Part shown: in pieces, positions 1 to 7,802 of the stretch
Layout: every line of letters begins with the position of its first letter
Position numbering within the stretch: position 1 is the first letter of the stretch
Assembly: GCF_001591625.1 (NCBI RefSeq)
Contig: NZ_BCVG01000025.1
Coordinates: forward strand, 1-41,038
DNA length: 41,038 nucleotides
From: Metabacillus fastidiosus NBRC 101226
Lineage (GTDB): Bacteria; Bacillota; Bacilli; Bacillales; Bacillaceae
Direction: 5' to 3'
Made by a program: the position numbers and the translations under genes
Notes under the pieces: model-generated
Databases searched by the model: none
What the model saw: only the letters and a program-made list of their open reading frames with translations
What the model was told of the DNA's origin: nothing

Positions 1-2
1 AA

Positions 3-42
3 GATGTCCCAAAAGGGTTGATTTTTACCCTTTTGGGACATC
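3..42 (-). terminator. metK terminator, probably bidirectional
   Basis: A near-perfect inverted repeat with a 16-bp stem (arms GATGTCCCAAAAGGGT and ACCCTTTTGGGACATC) lies 16 bases past the metK stop codon. The T-rich stretch on the + side suggests it may also stop transcription entering from beyond the left edge of the window. Confidence 0.8.
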
Positions 43-57
43 CTCTTCTTTTATTTA

Positions 58-1257
58 TTAATAATTTAATGCTTCTTCACGAATAAGATCTGCTTTATCA
101 GTTTTTTCCCATGGTAAGTTTAAATTCACTCGACCGAAATGACCATAGGCTGCTGTCTGTTTGTAAATTGGACGGCGAAGATCAAGCATTTTTATAATTC
201 CTGCCGGTCTTAAGTCGAAATTTTTACGAACAATATCTACAAGTACTTCTTCAGATACTTTTCCCGTTCCGAAAGTATCAATTGAAATGGAAACAGGCTG
301 AGCAACACCGATTGCGTATGCTAATTGAACCTCACATTTATCCGCTAATTCTGAAGCAACAATATTTTTTGCAACATAGCGTGCCGCATATGCTGCAGAG
401 CGGTCCACTTTAGTTGCATCTTTTCCAGAAAATGCTCCACCGCCGTGACGAGCATAACCGCCATAAGTATCAACGATAATTTTACGCCCTGTTAATCCTG
501 CATCACCTTGCGGGCCGCCGATAACAAATCTTCCAGTTGGATTAATAAAATATTTCGTTTTATTATCAATTAATTCTTTAGGAACAACTGGATTAATAAC
601 ATAATTTTTTATATCACGTTGAATTTGTTCAAGTGAAATTTCTGGATGATGCTGAGTTGAAATAACAATCGTATCAATGCGAACTGGCTGATCATTCTCA
701 TCATATTCCACCGTTACTTGTGTTTTTCCATCTGGACGCAAGTAAGGGATTGTCTCATTTTTGCGCACTTCTGTTAGACGGTATGATAATTTATGTGCTA
801 ATGAAATCGGAAGAGGCATTAATTCCTCTGTTTCATTACAAGCGAATCCGAACATTAAACCTTGGTCACCGGCACCGATTGCTTCAATTTCCTCATCAGA
901 CATTTGTCCCTCACGAGCTTCCAATGCCTGGTCAACACCTAAAGCAATATCGGCTGATTGCTCATCAATAGAAGTTAAAACAGCACAAGTTTCTGCATCA
1001 AAGCCATATTTAGCACGTGTATAACCAATATCTTTTATCGTTTCTCGAACGATTTTTGGAATATCAACATACGTGCTAGTCGTAATTTCTCCAGCTACAA
1101 GTACTAAACCAGTAGTAACAGATGTTTCACAAGCAACACGTGCGTTTGCATCTTCTGTTAAAATTGAATCTAAAATTGCGTCTGAAATTTGATCGCAAAT
1201 TTTATCTGGATGTCCTTCTGTAACAGATTCAGAAGTAAAAAGGCGTCTTTTAGTCAT
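58..1257 (-). CDS. metK: S-adenosylmethionine synthetase (methionine adenosyltransferase)
   Basis: MetK makes S-adenosylmethionine from methionine and ATP in the cytoplasm. The protein is about 399 residues, the usual length. The N-terminal [11 protein letters not shown] motif, [12 protein letters not shown], and the phosphate-binding [17 protein letters not shown] segment are all present, and the whole sequence closely resembles B. subtilis MetK. I chose the internal ATG ([11 protein letters not shown]) because GAGGAGG lies about 8 bases upstream; an ATG six codons earlier lacks a site. A SAM riboswitch, its terminator and a second hairpin precede it, so expression should fall when SAM is abundant. 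It is monocistronic, followed by a strong terminator. Confidence 0.98.
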   Translation of the reverse strand: MTKRRLFTSESVTEGHPDKICDQISDAILDSILTEDANARVACETSVTTGLVLVAGEITTSTYVDIPKIVRETIKDIGYTRAKYGFDAETCAVLTSIDEQSADIALGVDQALEAREGQMSDEEIEAIGAGDQGLMFGFACNETEELMPLPISLAHKLSYRLTEVRKNETIPYLRPDGKTQVTVEYDENDQPVRIDTIVISTQHHPEISLEQIQRDIKNYVINPVVPKELIDNKTKYFINPTGRFVIGGPQGDAGLTGRKIIVDTYGGYARHGGGAFSGKDATKVDRSAAYAARYVAKNIVASELADKCEVQLAYAIGVAQPVSISIDTFGTGKVSEEVLVDIVRKNFDLRPAGIIKMLDLRRPIYKQTAAYGHFGRVNLNLPWEKTDKADLIREEALNY

Positions 1258-1364
1258 CAAGAGCTTCCTCCTCAATATTTCTCATATTTTTGGTGATCAG
1301 TTTCTTATTCATCTTAAATTGATCCGGAACTCATTCCCTTAAATAGATTGACTTCGATGTTTGT

Positions 1365-1405
1365 AAAAAGGGACAAAACTCTTTAAAAAGGAAAAGTCTT
1401 GTTCC
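1365..1405 (-). other. Terminator-like hairpin in the metK leader
   Basis: On the minus strand GGAACAAGACT and AGTTTTGTCCC form a stem with 10 of 11 pairs, followed directly by TTTTT. It sits between the S-box terminator and the metK start, so it could be a second attenuation point or a transcript-stabilising hairpin. Its role is inferred only. Confidence 0.45.
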
Positions 1406-1517
1406 TTCATACTTGGGCAGGTAACGTTTGAACGCCTGATAAGTTTTATAAACAAAAGGTTTTATGTATTTCTTAACATCTGCTATTGTCCATAAATTAT
1501 GAAGGTATTTTCTTTAT

Positions 1518-1555
1518 AAAAAAAACCTTCCCCTCTTGTTGAGGAAAGGTTTTGG
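1518..1555 (-). terminator. Intrinsic terminator of the metK SAM riboswitch
   Basis: On the minus strand a GC-containing stem with arms AAACCTTTCCTC and GAGGGGAAGGTTT is followed by a run of eight T. It lies about 25 bases downstream of the riboswitch P1 helix, the expected position of an S-box expression platform. Confidence 0.9.
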
Positions 1556-1579
1556 TTGTTAAATATCCATATCCTTTCA

Positions 1580-1743
1580 CTCTTATCGATCAAGGGCGCT
1601 TTGCCTTGCTCAGATTAGCACCTTTGCCAGAAAAATGTCGTTAATTTTATGCATAAAACTGCATTATTACTAACGTCGTTTTCTTTTTAGCAGGTTGCTG
1701 GGCTTCATAGGGTCTGTCCCTCCGCCGTCTCAGGATAAGAGAA
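1580..1743 (-). promoter_or_regulatory. SAM-I (S-box) riboswitch upstream of metK
   Basis: The minus strand shows the S-box order. A P1 arm CTCTTATC is followed by GAGACGGCGGAGGGACAGAC, then CCCTATGAAGCCCAGCAACC, a variable P3/P4 region with AAGGTGCTAATCTGAG, and a closing GATAAGAG that pairs perfectly with the first arm. In known S-boxes, SAM binding stabilises P1 and allows the downstream terminator to form. The control of metK follows from the family and the position. Confidence 0.96.
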
Positions 1744-1758
1744 TCCGTTCAAGGACTT

Positions 1759-1787
1759 ATGATAGCGCAGTAATACGTTACTGTCAA
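1759..1787 (-). promoter_or_regulatory. Sigma-A promoter of the metK leader
   Basis: On the minus strand a perfect TTGACA is separated by 17 bp from TATCAT, about 15 bp before the riboswitch. The spacer contains the inverted repeat CAGTAA-CGTA-TTACTG, a possible operator of unknown meaning. Confidence 0.75.
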
Positions 1788-1877
1788 CAGGAACGATATT
1801 ACTTGAGCATTTTTATTTTAATTTATCAAGTTCCATTTAATACAAAATCTCGTCTTGTAAGCAATTATACGCTTGTT

Positions 1878-2123
1878 TTATAAATGTGTATTCTGCCCCG
1901 TGATAAACTTATATGTTATAACTGTCTGCTCATTTTCAAGCTCTATTTTTATTACAAGTGCCTGTCCAATTGTCTCACTTTCAATTATTTTACGAACTTC
2001 AATCGGAATATTCATTGGATAAATTCTTAAGCCGTCTTTTTTCAGCTGAAAAACATCCTCTTGAATCTGTTTCTCATTTCCTTTTGTTACAATCATCGTA
2101 TTAAATTCCATTGGCATTCCCAT
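1878..2123 (-). CDS. ytmB: YtmB family protein (DUF2584)
   Basis: A conserved 81-residue protein of unknown function, probably cytoplasmic; I see no signal peptide or membrane segment. The start MGMPMEFNTMIVTKG and the stretch KDGLRIYPMNIPIEVRKI are typical of B. subtilis YtmB. It lies 15 bp downstream of ytmA on the same strand, so the two are probably co-transcribed. AAAGGA precedes the ATG. Family membership is recognised from the sequence and from its fixed place beside ytmA; no biochemical role can be read from it. Confidence 0.85.
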   Translation of the reverse strand: MGMPMEFNTMIVTKGNEKQIQEDVFQLKKDGLRIYPMNIPIEVRKIIESETIGQALVIKIELENEQTVITYKFITGQNTHL

Positions 2124-2138
2124 TTATAATCATTCCTT

Positions 2139-2918
2139 TTACTGTTTTTTCATCCATTCACAAAGCCTTGCTAATGTTTCTCGATTATCCTTTGGCGGGA
2201 AATAGTGTGTAAATTGCTCAAAATACCAGCTTTCCACATGCTTATCTAAATCATTTAATCTCTTTTCAAGTCTATAAGCGTGCTCGATAGAAACATTATT
2301 ATCTTTCACACCATGAATAATAAGAACTGGTGCAGAGATCTGTTCAAGCTGAAATAACGGTGTACGCCATTTATATCTCGCAGGATATTTCGTGGGGGTG
2401 CCGCCAATAACCCGCTTCATCATTCTTCTTAAATCCTCTCGTTCCACATATGTTAAAAACATATCTGTTACACCGCCCCAAGTCGTAATTGAACGGACTT
2501 TCTTGTCAATAATTCCAGCTAATAAAGCCATGACCCCGCCTCTTGAAAAACCGAATAGATGAATGCGTTCATGATCAACTTTATGATGATTTCTTAATAT
2601 ATTAATTGCCGCAACAGCATCATACCTGTCATCACCAGCAAAATCTTCATTTCCTTCTCCGCCTTGATTCCCTCGGTAAAAAGGAGCAATAACAACAAAT
2701 CCTTGGGAAGCAAACTGAATGATTCTTCCGATTCTTACCATACCAACGCTCTTAATTCCGCCTCTTAAATAAACGAAACCATCGTATTTTCCTTCTTTCA
2801 CTGGTTCAGCTAAGAAGCCTTTTACTTTTAAACCATTTGATAAATATGTAATAAGCGACAGCATAATATTCGGATTAGGTGATGGATACTTTATTTTCTC
2901 GATTATTTTTTCATTCAT
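2139..2918 (-). CDS. ytmA: YtmA, alpha/beta hydrolase of the prolyl oligopeptidase (S9) type
   Basis: About 259 residues with an alpha/beta-hydrolase fold. The nucleophile elbow GFSRGG carries the catalytic Ser. An oxyanion-side YLRGG motif lies nearer the N-terminus, VLIIHGVKDNNVS holds the likely acid, and FTHYFPP near the C-terminus holds the His. It resembles B. subtilis YtmA throughout (APFYRGNQGGEGNEDFAGDD). The substrate is unknown; peptidase or esterase activity is inference. I start at MNEKIIEKIKYPSP because AAGGAGAGAGG precedes that ATG, whereas an ATG 23 codons earlier has no ribosome site. ytmB follows in the same operon. Confidence 0.9.
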   Translation of the reverse strand: MNEKIIEKIKYPSPNPNIMLSLITYLSNGLKVKGFLAEPVKEGKYDGFVYLRGGIKSVGMVRIGRIIQFASQGFVVIAPFYRGNQGGEGNEDFAGDDRYDAVAAINILRNHHKVDHERIHLFGFSRGGVMALLAGIIDKKVRSITTWGGVTDMFLTYVEREDLRRMMKRVIGGTPTKYPARYKWRTPLFQLEQISAPVLIIHGVKDNNVSIEHAYRLEKRLNDLDKHVESWYFEQFTHYFPPKDNRETLARLCEWMKKQ

Positions 2919-3028
2919 TATATCCTCTCTCCTTCCCATTTCCCCTACTATACCAAGCATTTTTATTATTTCAAAACAATTAGGCATTCACACATTTTTA
3001 TTATTTTCATAATGTATAAAGTGAATCT

Positions 3029-3172
3029 TCAATCAGTAAGGGTTTTCTCATCCTCACTGATTGTTAGCTGAACTTATCGGATCTTTACGGGCAGTTTGAT
3101 CTCTCACTTATAGACTTTACTTTTCATCTCCTTGAAATGAGAGTCTTACTGCCCGTTAAGAGTGGGATAAAA
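3029..3172. repeat. Structured repeat, copy 1 (upstream of ytlA)
   Basis: A roughly 144-bp sequence with an outer hairpin AATCAGT/ACTGATT and a second domain closed by GGGCAGT/ACTGCCC, which encloses CTCTCA/TGAGAG. It ends in TTAAGAGTGGGATAAAAG. A second, diverged copy with the same layout lies just after ytlD (5853-5982). It ends about 30 bp before the ytlA start and so may be transcribed as its leader. I cannot name the family; a bcr-like mobile repeat of Bacillus or a cis-regulatory RNA are both possible. Confidence 0.65.
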
Positions 3173-3203
3173 GAAATTACATGGCTTTGAGGAGGGTTAA
3201 TTT

Positions 3204-4190
3204 GTGAAAAAATGGCTTGTTTTCCTAAGTATTGTACTTATTATTTCAATTCCGCTATCAGCTTGTAATAATACATCTGAAAAAGTTCGTGTCGCTGAAG
3301 TAACTCATTCTATCTTTTATGCTCCGTTATATGTAGCATTGGCTGAAGGCTTTTTTGAAGAAGAAGGAATTGAAGTGGATTTACAAACGACATGGGGCGG
3401 GGATAAGACGATGACTACGCTTTTATCAGGTGGAGCAGATATAGCTCTAGTCGGCTCTGAAACATCGATTTATGTTTATTCCCAAGGCTCTAATGATCCA
3501 GCAGTGAACTTTGCACAACTCACACAGACAGATGGCACCTTTCTCGTCAGTCGTGAGAAGATAGACAATTTTGAATGGTCACAACTAAAAGGAAGTACAT
3601 TTCTCGGCCAGCGAAAGGGCGGTATGCCGCAAATGGTCGGTGAGTTTGTTTTAAAGAAACATGAGATCGATCCGAAAAATGATTTAAAACTTATTCAAAA
3701 TGTTGACTTTGCAAACATAGGAAGCGCCTTTGCTTCTGGTACCGGTGACTATGTTCAATTATTTGAACCGCAAGCAAGTATTTTTGAAAAAGAAGGAAGA
3801 GGCCATATTGTTGCATCTTTCGGCACCGAGTCTGGAAAGGTTCCCTATACAACATTCATGAGTAAAGAAAGCTATATTAATAAAAATGAAGAAACAATAA
3901 AAAAATTTACAGCAGCCATTTATAAAGCACAGCAATGGGTGGAAGAAAATGATTCAGCAACAATTGCAAAATCCATCGCTCCACAATTTGAAGATACTGA
4001 ATTGGATGTTATTGAAATGGTAGTTGAACGCTATAAACAGCAAGATTCCTTTGCTGCTGACCCGATTTTAGATGAAGAAGAATGGGAGAACCTGCAAACA
4101 ATTATGAAAGAAGCTGGCGAACTTCCTAAACATGTTGATTATGAAACACTTGTAAATACGAAACATGCTAAAGAGGTTATAAAGAAATAA
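3204..4190 (+). CDS. ytlA: YtlA, substrate-binding lipoprotein of an SsuA/ThiY-like ABC importer
   Basis: A 328-residue extracytoplasmic solute receptor. The N-terminus is a lipoprotein signal (MKKWLVFL...) with lipobox LSAC, so the mature protein should be anchored on the outer membrane face by Cys21. The rest resembles the NMT1/SsuA/ThiY family (IFYAPLYVALAEGFFEEEGI; LLSGGADIALVG). It starts with GTG, 11 bases after a GGAGGG site. ytlC (ATPase) and ytlD (permease) follow. The substrate cannot be read from sequence: sulfonates, pyrimidine precursors and related small molecules occur in this family. I found no TPP riboswitch upstream. Confidence 0.92.
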   Translation: MKKWLVFLSIVLIISIPLSACNNTSEKVRVAEVTHSIFYAPLYVALAEGFFEEEGIEVDLQTTWGGDKTMTTLLSGGADIALVGSETSIYVYSQGSNDPAVNFAQLTQTDGTFLVSREKIDNFEWSQLKGSTFLGQRKGGMPQMVGEFVLKKHEIDPKNDLKLIQNVDFANIGSAFASGTGDYVQLFEPQASIFEKEGRGHIVASFGTESGKVPYTTFMSKESYINKNEETIKKFTAAIYKAQQWVEENDSATIAKSIAPQFEDTELDVIEMVVERYKQQDSFAADPILDEEEWENLQTIMKEAGELPKHVDYETLVNTKHAKEVIKK

Positions 4191-4272
4191 CTCTTCAAGA
4201 ATAGAGCTTTCTTAAAATATAAATATCAAATAAAAGACAGCTCTATTACTATTTAACGTTAGGATGATGAAT

Positions 4273-5055
4273 ATGTCTTTCTTAACAGTACATGATGTAC
4301 ATCATATTTATGTTACGAAAGATTCCGCAATGAAAGCTTTAGAAGAGATTAATTTATCTGTAGAAGAAGGAGAATTCATTTCCTTTTTAGGACCTAGCGG
4401 CTGCGGGAAAACAACATTGCTTTCCATTATCGCTGCATTAATTAGACCAACGAAAGGAAAAGTAACAATTGCGGGAAAATTGGTAACTGAAACAAATTCG
4501 GATACTGGTTATATGCTTCAACAAGATTATTTATTCCCTTGGAAGACGATCGAAGAAAATATTACAATCGGATTAAAGATTATCGGGAATTTAACAAAAG
4601 AAAATCGCCAGCACTGTCTTGAGCTTTTAAAGGAAATTGGTCTGGAAAATGTTAAAAAACAATATCCACATCAACTTTCAGGCGGGATGCGGCAGCGTGC
4701 TGCTTTAGTTCGTACACTTGCAACAAATCCAAAAATATTATTATTAGATGAACCATTTTCCGCTCTTGATTTCCAGACAAAATTAAAGCTGGAGGATTTA
4801 GTATTTCAAATATTAAAGGAATATAAAAAAACAGCATTGCTCGTCACACATGATATCGGTGAAGCTATTGCAATGAGCGATAGAATTTTTATTTTATCTT
4901 CAAATCCGGGCAAAATTGAGAAAATATATGATATACCGGATGAACTAAAAGAACTTCTTCCATTTCATGCAAGACAGCACCCTCAATACTCCGAACTATT
5001 CCAGCTATTATGGAAGGAGTTGGATCAGCTTGAGAGAAAATCAAAAGTCAATTGA
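4273..5055 (+). CDS. ytlC: YtlC, ATPase of the YtlACD ABC importer
   Basis: An ABC ATPase of about 260 residues that energises import through YtlD. Walker [10 protein letters not shown], the Q-loop in MLQQDY, signature LSGGMRQR, Walker B ILLLDEP and the switch His in VTHDIGEA are intact. It belongs to the SsuB/TauB/ThiZ-like group. I start at ATG 4273 (MSFLTVHDV, as in B. subtilis YtlC), with a weak AGG at 4261-4263; two codons ATG-ATG at 4264 are alternatives. The last 26 bp overlap the start of ytlD, implying translational coupling. Confidence 0.93.
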   Translation: MSFLTVHDVHHIYVTKDSAMKALEEINLSVEEGEFISFLGPSGCGKTTLLSIIAALIRPTKGKVTIAGKLVTETNSDTGYMLQQDYLFPWKTIEENITIGLKIIGNLTKENRQHCLELLKEIGLENVKKQYPHQLSGGMRQRAALVRTLATNPKILLLDEPFSALDFQTKLKLEDLVFQILKEYKKTALLVTHDIGEAIAMSDRIFILSSNPGKIEKIYDIPDELKELLPFHARQHPQYSELFQLLWKELDQLERKSKVN

Positions 5056-5845
5056 CCTTCTCCATCAAAATTATTTAAAAGAGTTGAAAAAAGAAAAGAA
5101 ATGGATCCGTTTTTACCAAGCTCTCATCTTTCTCATCTTTTTCTCTGCATGGGAAATAGCCGGTAAAAATGAATGGATTGATCCACTCATTTTTAGCTAT
5201 CCATCTAAAGTATGGAATTTATTTATCATAAAACTAAATGACGGCTCCCTTCTTACTCATCTAAGTGTCACTCTTTTTGAAACAGTTCTCGGATTTATTT
5301 TAGGTACATTACTTGGGGCTGTTTTAGCAGCTATTTTATGGTGGTCACCAAAATTATCAAAAGTTGTGGACCCTTATCTAGTCGTCTTAAATGCTATGCC
5401 AAAAGTTGCTTTAGGGCCTATTCTTATCGTTGCTTTAGGTCCGGGACTTGTTTCTATTATTACAATGGGTGCAATTATTTCCGTTATCATTACAACAATC
5501 GTCGTCTATACATCATTTAAAGAAGTGGACCCAAACTATATAAAAGTTCTGCAAACATTCGGAGCATCAAAATCACAAATATTTAAAGAAGCTTTATTAC
5601 CATCTTCGTTCCCAACAATTATTTCGACATTAAAAGTAAATGTTGGACTGTCATGGGTCGGTGTAATCGTTGGTGAATTTCTTGTATCAAAAGAAGGGTT
5701 AGGCTATATGATTATATATGGATTCCAAGTATTTAACTTTACTTTAGTACTCTTAAGCCTGCTCCTTATTGCCTTCTTCGCAACAATTATGTATCAAGGT
5801 GTTGAACTGCTCGAGAAAAAGCTTATTAAAAATGAAAAACAGTAA
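5030..5845 (+). CDS. ytlD: YtlD, permease of the YtlACD ABC importer
   Basis: An integral membrane permease of the SsuC/TauC type, about 271 residues, with roughly six hydrophobic segments. The EAA loop that docks the ATPase is visible as [20 protein letters not shown]. The start is probably TTG 5030: GGAAGGAG lies 10 bases upstream, and the protein then begins [13 protein letters not shown] like B. subtilis YtlD. The frame stays open upstream inside ytlC, but that part is a shadow. ytlC overlaps by 26 bp. A repeat copy and a terminator follow. Confidence 0.9.
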   Translation: MRENQKSIDLLHQNYLKELKKEKKWIRFYQALIFLIFFSAWEIAGKNEWIDPLIFSYPSKVWNLFIIKLNDGSLLTHLSVTLFETVLGFILGTLLGAVLAAILWWSPKLSKVVDPYLVVLNAMPKVALGPILIVALGPGLVSIITMGAIISVIITTIVVYTSFKEVDPNYIKVLQTFGASKSQIFKEALLPSSFPTIISTLKVNVGLSWVGVIVGEFLVSKEGLGYMIIYGFQVFNFTLVLLSLLLIAFFATIMYQGVELLEKKLIKNEKQ

Positions 5846-5852
5846 ATGAAAC

Positions 5853-5982
5853 TTCTATCCGTGAGAGAATTCTTTTCATCCCTCGCTAATAGTTAGTTGA
5901 GGCAGTTAAACTCCACCTATCTTCTTTGTTTTTATCAGAATTCTAAGAAAGAAGACTTACTGCCCTTTAAGTATGGGAAAGC
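5853..5982. repeat. Structured repeat, copy 2 (downstream of ytlD)
   Basis: This is a diverged copy of the repeat at 3029-3172, in the same orientation. The outer stem is now CTAT/ATAG plus GTGAG/CTCGC. The second domain is closed by GGCAGT/ACTGCC around CTTCTTT/AAAGAAG. About 18 bases between the two domains are missing relative to copy 1. The stems keep pairing although most arm sequences differ, which suggests selection on RNA structure. It lies between the ytlD stop and the operon terminator. Confidence 0.62.
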
Positions 5983-5985
5983 GAA

Positions 5986-6027
5986 AAGACCTCTTCAAAC
6001 AGAAAGTTAGAGAGGTCTTCCTTTTTT
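5986..6027 (+). terminator. Terminator of ytlACD, convergent with ytkD
   Basis: A 9-bp stem AAGACCTCT/AGAGGTCTT is followed by CCTTTTTT. The minus strand also has TTTT after the stem, so it probably serves ytkD as well. Confidence 0.85.
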
Positions 6028-6493
6028 ACAATAAGGACTTAATTTTTTGCAAACTTTTTATTAATACATCATCTTTCATAATAAAACTAAACTTCTTATC
6101 ACGCTTCACATCCATTGGTATATCAGCTAATAATACAGGACCATTCGTTTCAAGATAATCGTCCTGAACAACTAATTCTTTCACCTTTGCAAAATAAATA
6201 TTTTTTATGATCGTCTTTTCTTTTCCTAACACACGATATTGACCAATATATGTAATTTCTTCAATGTTTCCCCCTGTTTCTTCTTTCACTTCTCTAATCG
6301 CAGCTTCTTCCGCACTTTCTCCATCCTCTACTTTTCCGCCTGGGAATTCAAAGCCGCGATCAGAATGGTTTGTTAAAAGCCATTTATTCTCATACTGACA
6401 AATAACCCATACATGTTTTGCCTTCTCTGCAAATGGATACTTCTTAAAAGATAAATGTACTTCATTATGATAATAATCTTTAAACTGATACAT
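6026..6493 (-). CDS. ytkD: YtkD, Nudix hydrolase (nucleoside triphosphatase)
   Basis: About 155 residues with a complete Nudix box, from GGKVEDGESAEEAA to REVKEETGG, which coordinates the metal and cleaves nucleoside diphosphate linkages. It resembles B. subtilis YtkD, a cytoplasmic NTP/8-oxo-dGTP pyrophosphohydrolase involved in sanitising oxidised nucleotides. I start at MYQFKDYYHN because GAGGGG lies 7 bases upstream; an ATG seven codons earlier overlaps that site. Its neighbour dps is also a stress gene, as in B. subtilis. It ends against the ytlACD terminator. Confidence 0.93.
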   Translation of the reverse strand: MYQFKDYYHNEVHLSFKKYPFAEKAKHVWVICQYENKWLLTNHSDRGFEFPGGKVEDGESAEEAAIREVKEETGGNIEEITYIGQYRVLGKEKTIIKNIYFAKVKELVVQDDYLETNGPVLLADIPMDVKRDKKFSFIMKDDVLIKSLQKIKSLL

Positions 6494-6603
6494 AATTTTC
6501 CCCTCAATTTTCAAATAACAATATTTAAAATTTTATCATAATGGAAGAATAGTTTTAATAGAAAAACATTTTGAGAGGGATCTGTTATTCATTTTTTACT
6601 TTC

Positions 6604-6930
6604 TCATTCTGAAATCTGATCTACAATCCCTTGTGAGCGGATATGATTTTTCGCATCTTCATCACCGAGTCTGTAAATCATTTCAAATATCTTCTTATTT
6701 GTATCATCGACTGCATTATTCGGATTATCATGATGATACTCTAAAAATGGCACATGTGCCCGCCAAAAGCTTTCCCAGTCTGCCGAAGACACTTGTTCAA
6801 AATATTCACGAAGTTGAATAATTTCGAGATCGGTTGCTTCAATCTTATAATCCCATGGTGAAGCAGTGCTTAGCTGCGATATTTCACCATTTGCTACGCT
6901 GACGTAGTATGTCTTCTTATTTTCCTCCAT
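6604..6930 (-). CDS. Conserved hypothetical protein, 108 aa
   Basis: I do not recognise a characterised family. The protein is small, acidic and soluble-looking, with no signal peptide or membrane segment. It has a His/acid-rich central stretch (FWRAHVPFLEYHHDNPNN), after a segment beginning KIEATDLEIIQLREYFEQ. AAAGGG lies 9 bases before the ATG, so it looks like a real gene. It lies between dps (30 bp upstream, same strand) and ytkD, so it may be read through from the dps promoter. The clustered His and Asp residues could bind metal, but this is inference. Confidence 0.75.
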   Translation of the reverse strand: MEENKKTYYVSVANGEISQLSTASPWDYKIEATDLEIIQLREYFEQVSSADWESFWRAHVPFLEYHHDNPNNAVDDTNKKIFEMIYRLGDEDAKNHIRSQGIVDQISE

Positions 6931-6960
6931 TTGATCAGGCCCTTTCTCTTCCTAATAAAA

Positions 6961-7401
6961 TTATTTACCTAAAAATGACTTTAACATCCAGTTATGCTTT
7001 TCTAGACTTTGATGAATCGCAAGCAGCATATCACCTGTAGTCTCATCCCCTACTTCACCAGCTAATTCCATTCCACTTTTTAATTCTTCCGCTAATTTTG
7101 AAAAGTCATTATAAATACTTTGAACCATTTGTTCGGCTGACTCGTTTCCTTCTGCTTCTTCTATTGATGATGCTTCTAGACAAGCTTTCATTGTCGCTAC
7201 AGGCTCACCTTCTAAAGCAAGTAACCGCTCCGCCAGTTCGTCGATATGAACTGCTGCCTCTGTATATAGTTCTTCGAATTTAGCATGGAGTGTAAAGAAG
7301 TTGCTTCCTTTTACAAACCAATGATAATTATGTAATTTCACATATAGAACAGTCCAATTTGCAATTTGCTTATTTACAACATTCACTAAATTTTTTGACA
7401 T
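6961..7401 (-). CDS. dps: Dps-family ferritin-like DNA-protecting protein
   Basis: A 146-residue mini-ferritin that stores iron and detoxifies peroxide as a dodecamer, in some species while bound to DNA. The ferroxidase ligands typical of Dps are visible: HNYHW near residue 25, and [16 protein letters not shown] near residue 52 with the conserved Asp and Glu. AGGAGG lies 7 bases before ATG. A sigma-B-like promoter is present upstream. The unassigned small gene and ytkD follow on the same strand. I saw no clear PerR box. Confidence 0.95.
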   Translation of the reverse strand: MSKNLVNVVNKQIANWTVLYVKLHNYHWFVKGSNFFTLHAKFEELYTEAAVHIDELAERLLALEGEPVATMKACLEASSIEEAEGNESAEQMVQSIYNDFSKLAEELKSGMELAGEVGDETTGDMLLAIHQSLEKHNWMLKSFLGK

Positions 7402-7432
7402 TTTTCTTCCTCCTTTGCGATCTTATTAACCC

Positions 7433-7458
7433 TTTCCCTATCTTCCCTCATTTAAAAC
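7433..7458 (-). promoter_or_regulatory. Possible sigma-B promoter of dps
   Basis: On the minus strand GTTTTAA is separated by 13 bp from GGGAAA, about 32 bp before the dps ATG. This is close to the sigma-B pattern (GTTTAA, 12-15 bp, GGGTAT). B. subtilis dps is a general-stress gene, which supports the reading; the match is imperfect. Confidence 0.4.
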
Positions 7459-7502
7459 TAATTCATTCATGGTAAGATATAGATAAGAGGAGGTAACATA
7501 TA

Positions 7503-7664
7503 ATGACAACTGTTTTTATTATCTCTATTATCATTGTCCTCGTTGTTTTAGTTTTAAGTGTGCTGACGACTTCTAAAGCATACCAATTCAAACATACTAT
7601 TGACTCTATCGATGAGTCACAACATAAAGAACATGACAATAGAAAAAAAAGAGAGGATGTATAA
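7503..7664 (+). CDS. ytzI: YtzI-like small single-span membrane protein, 53 aa
   Basis: A 53-codon gene behind a strong AGAGGAGG site about 9 bases before ATG. Residues 4-22 form one hydrophobic helix (FIISIIIVLVVLVLSVL), followed by TTSKAYQFKHTID and a charged tail rich in Lys, Asp and His. Length, topology and the SKAY-KHT segment match B. subtilis YtzI, found in the same neighbourhood near dps. The function is unknown. The stop codon lies inside the first arm of a long terminator hairpin. Confidence 0.82.
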   Translation: MTTVFIISIIIVLVVLVLSVLTTSKAYQFKHTIDSIDESQHKEHDNRKKREDV

Positions 7665-7697
7665 GAAGGGTAAAAAACGGCCCTTTTTACACATCCT
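7654..7697. terminator. Long terminator hairpin overlapping the ytzI stop codon
   Basis: The stem (7654-7670 with 7681-7697) has 16 of 17 pairs and a 10-base loop. On the + strand the T run is part of the stem. On the minus strand CTCTTTTTTTTC follows, so it can terminate transcription coming from ycgQ. Confidence 0.7.
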
Positions 7698-7698
7698 C

Positions 7699-7764
7699 CT
7701 GAAAGACCCCTCTATGAGAATCAAATAAAATCAAGGGATTTCGCGACGGGTCCTTTCAGTTTTT
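7699..7764 (+). other. Wide-spaced inverted repeat followed by T run
   Basis: CTGAAAGACCC and GGGTCCTTTCAG pair with one bulge across a 38-base loop and are followed by TTTTT. It may be a second terminator after ytzI. The loop itself includes TCGCGA and little else. Confidence 0.45.
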
Positions 7765-7802
7765 ACTATCTATTAGGAACTTATCGGACATTTTCTTATT
7801 TA

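Noticed and set aside
1695-1883. 62-codon + strand ORF over the metK riboswitch and promoter
   Set aside because: It lies on the strand opposite the S-box and its promoter, has no ribosome site and no recognisable protein.
3029-3203. TPP (thi-box) riboswitch upstream of ytlA
   Set aside because: The conserved CTGAGA and downstream TPP motifs are absent, and a similar structure occurs again after ytlD, so it is better described as a repeat of unknown type.
5973-6158. 61-codon + strand ORF beginning inside repeat copy 2
   Set aside because: It crosses the ytlACD terminator and then runs antisense to ytkD, with no ribosome site.
7402-7500. PerR box in front of dps
   Set aside because: No sequence close to TTATAATNATTATAA was found; only a sigma-B-like pattern is present.
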